From: Adiantum capillus-veneris
Lineage: Eukaryota > Streptophyta > Polypodiopsida > Polypodiales > Pteridaceae
DNA: 64,000 bases
Reading direction: 5' to 3'
Assembly (NCBI GenBank): GCA_014529385.2
Contig: CM043944.1
Span: forward strand, 174,804,740 to 174,868,739
Shown here: piece after piece, positions 33,684-43,886 of the stretch
Layout of the letters: each line of letters opens with the position of its first letter
Numbering within the stretch: the first letter of the stretch is position 1
Notes under the pieces: generated by a model
The model's input: only the letters and a program-made list of their open reading frames with translations
What the model was told of the DNA's origin: nothing
Databases searched by the model: none
Position numbers and translations under genes: made by a program

Positions 33684-36112
33684 TTGAACCCAAAATTGCC
33701 CAGTGGCCTTGTATAATGTTTGTCAAACACTGTATAAGTTCAAAAGTCAAAACATCTGTATCTGTGTATCAGTAGTACATAATCACGATTATTTACTTTT
33801 CTCAAATTTTTACACTTTTTGGCTTGTTTTGCCAAGTATGCAACTTGTTAAGGTCTCTGGACAAGTTTCACTAAGTTTGAACAAAATTTGTTCAAGTTAT
33901 CAACTCTTTCGTGTCCGCAGACTTAGTTTTCAAGAATCTAGCTTAAGTCTCAATTTTGTGATCCAAATTTTACCAAAATTGATTTGTGTGGTCTACTTGA
34001 TATGCTTGACCCTATGGTATACTCAAATGTGCAAGAATATCAAATTTTGTAGCAGATGTAAATAATCACGATTATTTACTTATGCTATTTTTTTGCAAGT
34101 ATTTGTTACACTCTTGACACAGATCTGTTAAGTAGCTTAACTTAAAGCTCCCTAGCCAAGTTCATCAAGTTTGGATATTTCTTATTCAAATGGTCATCAA
34201 TTTTGTGTCTGGACTGACTTTGCAAATTTGGCCACAATTTTCAATCCAATGATCCAAATCTTGCCAAATTTGATTTGTGGGCTTAATATGACAAGTTAAA
34301 ACTAGTGGTGTGCTGTGTTGGTCAAAAAAGTTGAAACATGGGTCAGATGTAAATAATCGTGATTATTTACTTCTAGCAAATCTTTGCATCTTTTTGGTCA
34401 ACTGAGCATGTATACTTGCTTATTACATCAATATAAGCCTATGAGTAAAGTTTCATTGGGTTTGAACAAATTTTTTTCCAATTTACACTCAAGTTCTCCG
34501 AAAGTCAATACAGAATTCAATTTTTACCAAGTTTTTGGTCAGTTTGGTGATCCAAATTCTATGGGCCCTTGCAAAAGATGTTTGTACACATGCATAGAGC
34601 CTCTATTATCAACCATGGTCACTTTTGAGCCAGAAGTAAATAATCGTGATTATTTACTTTAGGCCTAAAATGAGCACTCTTTTTGAACTTTTTTCCTAGA
34701 CAGTCTTTGCATGAGCGATTTTAAGCCTTTGAGTTAAGTCAAAACTTAATTTGGCCTAAAATATCAAGAAAAAGTAAATAATCTGAGTTTTTGCAAACTC
34801 TTGAAATTTTTACCTCAATGCGTCCTTCCCGGGGGATTCACCACGGAAAACTTACTGCACCACGTAAGTGCAAGGAAGGGGGTTATTTTTACAAGTTTCA
34901 TAAGTATATAAGTGAGGAATGGCCCCCAATAATTTATCTCCCAAGCTTAAAAATAAGGAAGGGGGTATCATATTTATTGTTGGGGGGGTGGGGGAAGAAG
35001 TGAGAAAAGGGAAAAATGAGAGAAAGTTTTTGTGTTTCAAAATCATGGCTTCCCAAAAGAGTCTAGGGCCTCGAACTTGTGAGTCAATAGCTACAAAGAT
35101 ACATGCAAGAACTAACACTTCTTTGTAACAATTTCTTGTTTTGTGATTATAGTTCATTTGTTAGAGGGATGAAAGCTATAAGGAGTTTGTATAGATGCAA
35201 ATTTGCACGGAGAATCTAACACAACTTTATAGCCATGTTTTTTGAGTACTTTAGATGGGTCAGAATTGAACGAGTAGCTAAAGTGTAGGCTGAACGGCAA
35301 TAGCTTGAAAGTGAAACTAAGATACATTGAGGATACATATAGTTATCAACAGAAGTGGTTCCTTAGTACGTTGCTTGCCACTATGCTACACGCTCTTGGA
35401 CTAGTTTTACTTAGTTAGATCATGTGAGACTTAAATTTTTTATGTAAGATAGGGGTATTATATTTTTCTGCTTTGATTAGCGTATAAGCGTAGAAAGGGG
35501 GGTCATATTCCCTAATATGAATCGTATATAGGGGTTTTATCAAAGTTGTCCGCTCGGAGGTGGCGTCCCGTTTTGTATATAGAGTGAATCCCCCGGGGCG
35601 TCCTTAAGCTTACCCACTGGTTCATACAACTTTTAAAGCATACTCTCCAGCCGGATTCAGTGGTTGACAGTCTTTTGGTGCTATTTCTAGTGGGAGACCT
35701 TAAACCCTGCAACTTCACATAAACAACTCACAATTGATTCTTTTGGAGAGAGCAATGTTATGAGATTCCACCTCGAATTCCACTTACCCTACTCCTAGGT
35801 TCTACTGCAATGGGGTTGTGGAAAGTATTCACAAACACTCGTTTTCTTGTTTTTAATGGTTTTTTGAGCCTTGATCTTAAGACTTGTCTCGTCCATCAAT
35901 CATTCTCAAAATCCTAATCTCAATCTACAATCCTACAATCCTAAAGGTACTTAGCAAGTACGACTTACTTCCCAGCTACCTCTGCACAACAAAAGACGAC
36001 AACCTTAAGCTATGCGGTTTCAAAAAGAAAGTTTTAACTCTAGGAGATCCTAGAGAAAGTTAAAGGATAACTTCACAAGACGCTCGTGTTTTTCCCTAGT
36101 TTAGGTCTCTTC
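33684..36112. other. Long non-coding leader of E1 with ~287-bp palindrome-bearing repeats
   Basis: No real ORF. GTAAATAATCACGATTATTTAC-like palindromes (18-22 bp) occur at 33776, 34058, 34349 and 34636, with a half copy at 34772 and another at 36461 in the LTR. The sequences between them are diverged tandem copies (TTTTTGG..., GATCCAAAT...). A TATATAAG on the plus strand at about 34899 has no obvious gene behind it. Confidence 0.6.
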
Positions 36113-36132
36113 GATCCCCGGCAACGGCGCCA
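36113..36132 (-). other. Primer binding site of E1 (tRNA-Asp type)
   Basis: The minus strand reads TGGCGCCGTTGCCGGGGATC, two bases after an LTR end in CCCACA. This is the primer site known from Athila/Tat elements. Confidence 0.85.
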
Positions 36133-36134
36133 AA

Positions 36135-37039
36135 TGTGGGACGGGTGTCTAACCTCACTCCTATCCTATTGCAGACATAGCGAGAACCACTAATATAATT
36201 GTCAATCCATGGGATGAAGCTGACTTGACTAGTGCATAGAGGCTACAAGAGGTTGTCAATCTCTTGGAAAACAACAAACAACTCACATCTAACTCAAGCT
36301 ACATGCAAATGACTGAAATCACCAAAAGCTAATCGCTCATCGTAACAAATCACATCCGTTACAGTATCAAACGACATCCAAACGCTATGAAACTTCTAGG
36401 ACAAGTTTATAAGACTTAAGCACACATGCTTATGGTCTCAAATATCACTTTAGGTCAAGTGTAAAAATCACGATTATTAACAGCAGTGAGATTTTGACCT
36501 AGTTGTTTTCAACCCAGAATGCATCTAAATGCTTAGCAATGATGCCCCAATACCCCGCCTATACTTAGTTTTTGATTTTAAATCTTAAATTCCTACTTAT
36601 GATGAGATTAGGCGCGGGTTGGCGATGCCAAAAGCTACGGATTACTATGAAGTGCTTACGTCAATGCGTAGAGCTCTTACCTGGGTTGCAACACAACAGA
36701 CGCAACTGCAATGTGACAACCGGGGAGGGAATAGGAAGCATGAGAAGGAGAGAAGTAAGCGCCGTTAGCTCATGCTATGTTTCTATTATCCAAAATTTAT
36801 GAAAAACTTACAAAAATTGGCTTTTATACCTTAGCCAAGGTTTTTGTGGTCAAAACTAATAATCTGAGAGCTCTAAATAAAGACAAGTTGATACAATCTG
36901 GAAGCTTGTATCCCCGGCTCATCAATTACAATGTTTATTTGTAAAGTAGGAGTTACAATATTTTCGATTCATCAAAATAATAAATTTTTTTACAATGAAA
37001 GCTTCGAAAAATGATATTCGAGCTAGCTTGCTGCTAACA
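36135..37039 (-). repeat. 5' LTR of E1
   Basis: Minus-strand TGTTAGCAGC...CCGTCCCACA, about 905 bp. The first ~440 bases match 22312-22743. The sequence beyond 37039 is E2 internal DNA, so there is either nesting or a shared LTR. Confidence 0.7.
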
Positions 37040-39392
37040 GAGTGCATTTTCCCTTTGTCAGACAAGTTCTGGCCAATTTATGACAATAGGAGGCTGTGTG
37101 GATCCATCCTTGTTGAAGAAGCTGATTCGTCTTGATTCTAGCTTCAAAGATAATCTCAACCATTTCTCTATATTGTGGTTCCAGTCCTGGTTTAGCAATG
37201 ATATCCTTTTCAGGGATCTTGGAAGACTCCACAGTCAGTTGAAGCAACTGATTTGTGATCTTCGTTAAACCACGGAGCTCGATCTTCCACTGTCCCATAC
37301 AGAGTTTGACCCTCTGCATTTTCCCTTGCACTTCCATGACATCATCCAATTTGAGAGCGTCATTGATCAGTGATTGCCATGTTTTCCATTCCACAATGGC
37401 TCGCTCATACCAGTCCTGGAGTTCATTAGTGATACTGAAGTAGGTGAGCTGATCCACTAGTTCTAGATGCTGAGGATACAAAGCTGGGAAAAATCTGGAC
37501 AGTTCAGCCTCTTTAGCAGGTAATGCATATAGGAGAACTGGAGAGTCAGACACAAACTCCAAAAAATTGAGGACAACTTGGTTCTCCTGCTGCATCAAAT
37601 TCCTAGTAACTCGAACAAGTTGAAAAAGTATTTGGAGAGTAGTTGCATGTTCTCCTATTGTCATTTGAGTCCAAGGTCCTTTATTTCTAGAAGACTGGTC
37701 TTCAATAATATCCTACACCCTCTGGTCCAAAACTCCTCTGGAAATTTGCATCTAAAGTAGAACGTCTTTCAGTTGAGTTCTAACCTCCTTCATACACTTG
37801 TATGTAGGCCTTTTTCCAAGTAGGAGATCTAGTTCAAGAGCTAGAGAGTGTCGGTCTGGAGTGGACTATCGCTACCAGTTGTATTGACTATCTTATCATC
37901 AGAAGTCATCACCCACTTAGGTACCCTTTCCAGCAGCTGGATTCTGCTGGGATGCACAGGTAATTGGCATAATTCTTGATCATGGAAGGCAGCTGATTTC
38001 TAGTGTTGAATCATTTCTAGCTCCAACATACAGCCTTTGAAAGCATTCCAGATCAGAGATCGGAGTATCATCCTCCAAATACATCCTAGTAATATGAGCT
38101 TGTTGATGTCTTAATCTCTTGTTCAATGTGATGAGCTGTAATGAGTGTTTCTCATCACTCTTTAATGACTCAGTCACAGCTTTGGCCTCTTTAGCAGGTA
38201 ATGCATATAGGAGATACAAAGCTGTGATAGAACAACTCCTGCACTTTATCCTTCTTGGCTATGGATAAAGCCAATTCACTAAAAGAAATTATGTTGGCTG
38301 GATTGTTAGGTACTGAGTCCTTTCCCTTGTCTTTGACCGTCGCCTGCTCAGCACTTGACGTTTCTTCCTGGACCTTTCTAGTACTGATGTCTGCTTGAGT
38401 CTGTTCTTCTTGCTGGCCCTTCCCAGCATTGGTCTGTGCTGGAGTCTGTTCTTCAGGTGTGGCTGAAGTTTGTCTGTCCTGCTGAAAGTTTCCTAGTAGG
38501 CAAAGACTTAGCCTGACTCTCCATTTTCTTTATCAAAGCACTGCTTTTGGCCAACATAATCTTTGATTTCTTTGAACCACTGGCCACCACCTATGTGGCC
38601 TTCCTCTTCTGTCTGGTTAGAGCCAACTGATTGCCTGTTGTCTCTTCATATGAAGAGATCTCTACATTGTTTGTCTCTGGAATGGGCTTCAGACTCCAAG
38701 CCATCCTTACCTGATAATTAGCTTCTGGAGTAGTTTCCCAGTAGAGGAACTACCAGACATATCAAGCTTTAAATACATTTTGAGATTTTGACTTGGCAGT
38801 CTGCTGGAGCACATTATGAGATAATATTTGATAGAGGTTGATTTGAGTTGTAGCATCCAATCGTTTTGCAAGTAGCATAGTGAACAGCTTTTATGAGACA
38901 TAACTGGGACTATTTTCAGGCTAACTGCCTCAGCAAAAAACCGGTAGGCCGAGGGGACGTCCAGTCCTACTACTGGAACCCCTTGTGCACTAGCCTTCCA
39001 TTTCTTCTTGGCTGCTTTATCCTCTTTCAGAGCCAAGCTTATCTATTTGCAGTTGCTATGGTCGGATTTGGCTCATTAGGCATTTTGAAAGCATAAGCAA
39101 TGGCATCAAAAGTTGCCGTGACTTTCACACCATTGACCATGGCACTGCCGTCCTCGGCATTAAAGGTATCAAGGACCTGCTTGATTATGGCTGTGTCAAA
39201 CTCTATCCTTGTAGCTTGTACAACCACACGCAAATCCCACAGGTGCAACAACGCTTTTGCCTGCTCCGTAAACAGATACCTTTGTATCTTGTTGTGTGGG
39301 ATAAGCGGTAGAGAAGCTTGAAGAGAGTTGATGATAATTGTATTTTCATCTATGCTATCCTGCATCTTGTTCGACATCTTCCTTCTTCCCAT
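37040..39392 (-). pseudogene. Extra 3' ORF of E2
   Basis: The frame 39392-39039 contains DGSAMVNGVKVTATFDAIAY and AFKMPNEP, clearly similar in layout to KVVITKEIVAKALKLPNEG of E1. Downstream pieces at 39036-38707 and a charged, Gln/Glu/Thr-rich stretch around 38480-38250 follow in shifting frames. The last piece, 37664-37023, is about 213 codons without a known domain. It has helical character and runs into the adjacent LTR. A 30-bp direct repeat (37507-37536 and 38185-38214) lies within it. Confidence 0.55.
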
Positions 39393-39413
39393 ACACTGTG
39401 AAGATGGTAAGTC

Positions 39414-39806
39414 TGTAGAGGAAGAAGACTTACTTGTATATTTAAGACCACAGCAAGGTGTGTCGGGTAGGGATAGAAATCGATCAACAGATTCCCTTGT
39501 GGCTCTAGTGAAGAATCCTCAGAGCTTGGTGATGGCGAGTGCGTCATAGCAGGTAGGTGTCACGTACGAGATTTGTGAGGAAGAATGCCCACTCTCCTTA
39601 CTATTATACTTGTAGAGGAAGAAGACTTACTTGTATATTTAAGACCACAGCAAGGTGTGTCGGGTAGGGATAGAAATCGATCAACAGATTCTGTTGTGGC
39701 TGTAGTGAAGAATCCTCAGAGCTTGGTGATGGCGAGTGCGTCATAGCAGGTAGGTGTCACGTACGAGATTTGTGAGGAAGAATGCCCACTCTCCTTACTG
39801 TTATAC
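39414..39806. repeat. 197-bp direct tandem duplication
   Basis: 39414-39610 is repeated at 39611-39806 with only a few differences (for example ACTATTATACT versus ACTGTTATACG at the end). It lies upstream of the E2 extra ORF, between it and the integrase. Confidence 0.92.
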
Positions 39807-40047
39807 GCTTCCACACCATAAAAGCTCCACTACTTACCGTTCCTAGAGTTTTGTGCACCAACGACGACGTGGCATACATGCATTGGCTAAATCTTCCCAT
39901 AGTCCCTTTAATGATTACCACATGCATACCCACTGGCCCTTGTCCCCATAAGAACTGGTACTAGCTTCTACACTTCACTGATTCTCCTACTAGCACTGGT
40001 TTATGACGCTGAGACTTTTCTAACAATGTCACTATTTTTGGTACTGG

Positions 40048-41230
40048 TTATACATGGAAGAGGTTCAAAATAGCTGGATTTGAAAATTCATGGTCCTCAG
40101 TACCTAGAAAATCAGTATCCTCTCCTCTGGAAGTCTGTTTTTCATGAAAATAGTATAGCTTAATTTTGGCTCCATAATAAACACCAGGCAACAATAATGT
40201 AGCTAAATCCTTCAACCTTACTGTGCTATTGAAAAATACCCAGTCAACTTCATATGGACCAACCCAAGCTATCTTTAAGTTCGGTTTTTTGGGGCCGAGT
40301 TTGGATTGATAAAGTAGCACTCATTCTCCCTTCTGAAACTCCTTGACTTAGATTCTTCTGTCATGCCAGTGCTTTCTTCTTTGCTAAACAATTTCTTGTT
40401 CCAACATAGCTCTCTATCTTAACTCATCCAACTGCGCCAATTCCTCCAGTCTATGTTTCAGGTTATAATTAAAATCCAATCCATATTCCACTGCCATTCT
40501 GAGACTGGGAATTACAAATTCAATAGGCACTACAGCTTCAATACCATACACCATTCTGAAAGGTGTCATTCCAGTAGTGACTTTATAAGCTGTCCTATAG
40601 GCCCATAAAGCAGTTTGGAGCTTAAGATCCCATTGGTGTGGTTCTTTCAGAACAATCTTAGTGAGAATATTCTTGATGGTTTTGTTATTGCTCTCTGCTT
40701 GACCATTACATCGAGGATAATAAGGAGTTGATTTCCTGTGCTTCACTGAGAGCATTTCCATTAGAATTTCCATAGTATCATTTGATAAAATATGTCCCCT
40801 AATCAGACACAATCTCAATAGGGCATCCATAGCGGCAAATAACATTTTCAAATAGGAAAACAAAGTGGACTTTGCAATATTATCTAGAAAAGCCTTGGCT
40901 TCTACCCATTTACTGACATAATAGGTAGCCATCATGATATACCGGTTCTTCCATGGGGTGACCTTCTTGAATGGTCCCATGAAGTCGAGACCCCATTTCA
41001 TAAATACTCCCAGTGGTTGGACTAGAGTAAGTGGAGTCATATCAGCTGTTGTTGGTCCGCCCATTCTCTGACATATATCACAAGTTTTACAAAAACTTCG
41101 AACATCAAAAATCAAAGTTTGCCACCAAAATCCAGCCTACAAAATTTTCTTATAAGTAATATCAGTGGAGAAGTGTCCTCTAGAATCCCCATCGTGTGCT
41201 TCATAAATAACCTGCATTCTTCCTTCCATC
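40048..41230 (-). pseudogene. Integrase of E2
   Basis: Minus strand. The H2C2 region has EAHDGDSRGHFSTDITYKK, a TAG at 41137-41139, AGFWWQTL and CKTCDICQ. The core has MKWGLDFMGPF (first Asp) and PYYPRCNGQAESNNK (catalytic Glu present). The second Asp region is damaged (LIRGHILSND, frame-disturbed). It ends with ALWAYRTAYK and a C-terminal GPYEVDWVF piece at 40320-40048. A frame break lies near 40350-40414. Confidence 0.85.
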
Positions 41231-41499
41231 GGCACACACCTTTGAAGAACCCCATCTACTCCCAATCTATAGAGTAATCCTCCTATGATTGTGAACTTCA
41301 GGCTTTTAATAATCAGAGCTTTCTTCTGATTCTGAGTCCAGTTGTCTTGGAATCCTCCTCTGGAAAGGAACTGATATACTTCATACCATTCAGGATCTAA
41401 ATTTTCTTCAGCTGTTACTCAAAACAGCTCTGCGTCTACTTGCTCATCTCTCAAGGATATATCATAGTACCCTTAAGTGCTTCTGGACAGGAAATCAGT

Positions 41500-42915
41500 A
41501 CCACAGTGAGATTTATCGGGCTTATGGAAAATGCAAAACTCAAATTCCATCATGGACATCATCCATCTGATTAGGCTTCCTTGGATATTAACTTTGTTAA
41601 TCATAAATAATAATGCCTGATGATCCACATAAAAATAAAATAGCTTGCCCAATAAATATTGTCAGAACTTAGTAGCACTGAAAACCATTCCTAAGGCTTT
41701 TCTTTCCGTAGTAGTATATCCTTGTTCAGCTTGACTGAATCTACGATTGGCAAAATACACTGGATAATCAATCCTCCATTCTGGTTGAGCTAGTATTGCT
41801 CCCTTTTCCAGTCCCGAAGCATCGACAACATGAAAAATAACATCCCAATCTGGTTGTCGAAGTATTGGCTTACTGATAATGACATTCTTTAAACATTGAA
41901 AACTCTCCTCACATTCAGTAGTCCAAATGAACTTGTTGGTTTTCTTTGTGAGCTCATACAATGGTAATGCCTTAAAGGAAAAACATATGAATAAATCTTC
42001 TATAAAAATTGATGTATCCCAAGAATGAACTTAACTCGGATGCCGTGCATGGTGCCTTGGCCTGCTAGACACACTGGATTTTGTCATTGGCCATCTCAAT
42101 GCCATTCCTGGACACTATATGTCCTAGTAGTTGTCCCTTCCAGACCAAGAAAATAGATTTGAATGGGTTCACATAGATCCTCTTCTCCTTACAGTGCTAA
42201 AAAACCATTTCCAGAAAGAGAAAATGCTTCTCCTCAGTTAAGTAGATAGTGAAGTTATCCATAAAGATAGCAAGAAATCGATAGAGGAATTCATTGAATA
42301 TCTCCATCATACCCGTTTGGAAGGTAGCTGAAGAATTACAAAGACCAAATGACATGAGTAGATACATAAATGCACCCCATTTAGTGATAAAAGTGGTTTT
42401 ACTCCGATCTTCAAGAGCAATCTTCATCTGATTATAACCACTATAGCCATCCATAAAGCTATACATCTCATGGCCTGCAATCTTATCGAGAAGCATATCC
42501 GTAAAAGGTAGTGGAAAAGGATCTTTGATGGTTTGATAATTCACCTTTTGATAATCTACACAAACTTGGAGTTTTTCATTTTTCTTAGGCACTACCACAA
42601 TAGGAAACAACCAGTCACACTACTGGCAAATTCTGTGATAAATCCGGCCTTTAGAAGGTTGTCAATTTCTTCTTTGACCTTCTTAGCGTAATTTGGATTT
42701 ATTTTGTATCGTTGCAGACGCACTGGTGTGGCATCCGGCTTTAGAGGTATTCTATGTTGACAGACCTCTGGATCTACTCCTTTTAGATTGGTATGTTTCC
42801 ATGCGAATACGTCTTTGTACTTCTGGAACATGTGTTGGCCTTTTTCTTTCATTTCTGGGCTCATGTGTTTGTTTACTTTGATCAATCGAGGGCTTTCCTT
42901 AGAACCTAGATTCAA
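41500..42915 (-). pseudogene. Reverse transcriptase and RNase H of E2
   Basis: Minus strand. The N-terminal region (HRIPLKPDATPVRLQRYKIN, KAGFI) runs 42915-42592. After a frame break the palm follows, with VPKKNEKLQVCVDYQKVN, FMDGYSGYNQ and FMDNF, where the catalytic YxDD-type motif has Asn for the second Asp. RNase H at 41961-41662 shows VVDASGLEKGAILAQ and YTTTERKALG. The thumb region between is frameshifted. The lost Asp should abolish polymerase activity. Confidence 0.88.
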
Positions 42916-42926
42916 TCTTTGATTTC

Positions 42927-43800
42927 CTAATCGTCTGGAAGCAACCAGTTAGGCCCACCTCCCTTCCTTTTGGTTGACTCCTCAGCATAGTCCCATGACA
43001 GACCTTGTAGTTCTGAACCATCATTCTGTACTTCAGTAACTTCTTCGGAGTGCCCCTCTTTAGTGGCCACTAGTGTACTGTATTTTGAAAATTCTTCTTT
43101 GGAGTCAACTGGTCTCTTTGGCTGTCCAGTAAGCTGAACTGGTCGTTCTCCAGGATTCAGTTCAGTGAATTGATCTGGAAATTGCTTCCTTTGCTTTTCA
43201 GCTTGATCTTTGTCAAATAATACTGCATTTAAGTCTATCTCAGCCAATGGAAAAATATTCATTGCTGTCAACATCCTCTAAATTTTCTTTATCCCATACT
43301 TTTGGCAAAGCTCTTCTGATCGTAGTTCCTTTCTCCAGCTTCTAGTGTTGCTTGTCTGGATGTGAATTCTTCTAATAACACCCTCTATTGTCAGAATCTG
43401 ATTGGCATAGTCGTGAATAGCCTGTGCCGTTCGCAACCATGGGCGCCCCAGTAGCATCCCCTATGCGCTTTGCACATCCAGTACTAGGAAGTTGGTCTTG
43501 AACTTTTTTTCCCCACCCTTATCTGCATAGTTTCTATCATCCCAGTTGCGTGATCCCAGATGCCTGCACAACTCTGTGATCGGCCATTCCAACTTTGAGT
43601 GGTGCTGGTTTCAAGTTTGTGATACCAATCCTTTGTTGAAGGTGTACCCCTAGGATGTTTATCCCTACCCCTCCATCCAGCATGACACTGGATAATGGCT
43701 CCCATTGTTTCCTAACTTTGTAGTCTACCTGGATCATCGGCACTTCATCATCTCTGACAACTGCCAAGTCAATTGCTCTGGCATCCGCTTCAGCCTTTCT
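42927..43800 (-). pseudogene. Retropepsin and linker of E2
   Basis: Minus strand. SSVMLDGGVGINILGVHL (43767-43484) is the active-site region with D-G-G, a pattern common in Tat/Athila-type proteases, followed by KVGMADHRVVQ. A Lys/Glu-rich linker (43274-42927) leads to reverse transcriptase. Frames change around 43300-43480. Confidence 0.7.
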
Positions 43801-43876
43801 TCGTTGTCTGATGAATTTGCTACTTCAGGCAAAGTTTTTCTTATGTCTTCTAGTTCAACTGTCAGTTTCTAAATTC

Positions 43877-43886
43877 TTTTTTTTTT
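43877..43886 (-). other. Poly(A) tail of LINE (as poly-T)
   Basis: Ten T on the plus strand mark the 3' end of a minus-strand LINE that inserted into E2 upstream of its protease. A matching target duplication could not be sought because the 5' end lies outside the window. Confidence 0.7.

Larger units (their letters stand above)
22312..37039 (-). mobile_element. Element E1: large Ty3/Gypsy element (Tat-like), degraded, with CACTA insert
   Basis: On the minus strand: 5' LTR 36135-37039, primer site 36113-36132, long non-coding leader 33684-36112, CACTA insertion, RNase H end plus integrase 31075-29136, a retropepsin-like region 29060-28200, a non-coding spacer, an extra 3' ORF region 26180-22760, a polypurine tract and a 3' LTR (22743-22312, truncated). 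Reverse transcriptase and a normal gag are not visible. The LTR pair was matched over about 430 bp. Its right flank is E2 internal sequence, so E1 probably inserted into E2. Confidence 0.65.
37040..43876 (-). mobile_element. Element E2: Ty3/Gypsy element, 3' part, decayed
   Basis: From right to left on the minus strand: retropepsin (43767-43484), linker, reverse transcriptase (42915-42197), RNase H (41961-41662), integrase (about 41230-40048) and an extra 3' ORF (39392-37040). Gag and the 5' LTR are not in the window, because a LINE begins at 43877. Its own 3' LTR is not visible unless it is the LTR at 36135-37039. Confidence 0.8.
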
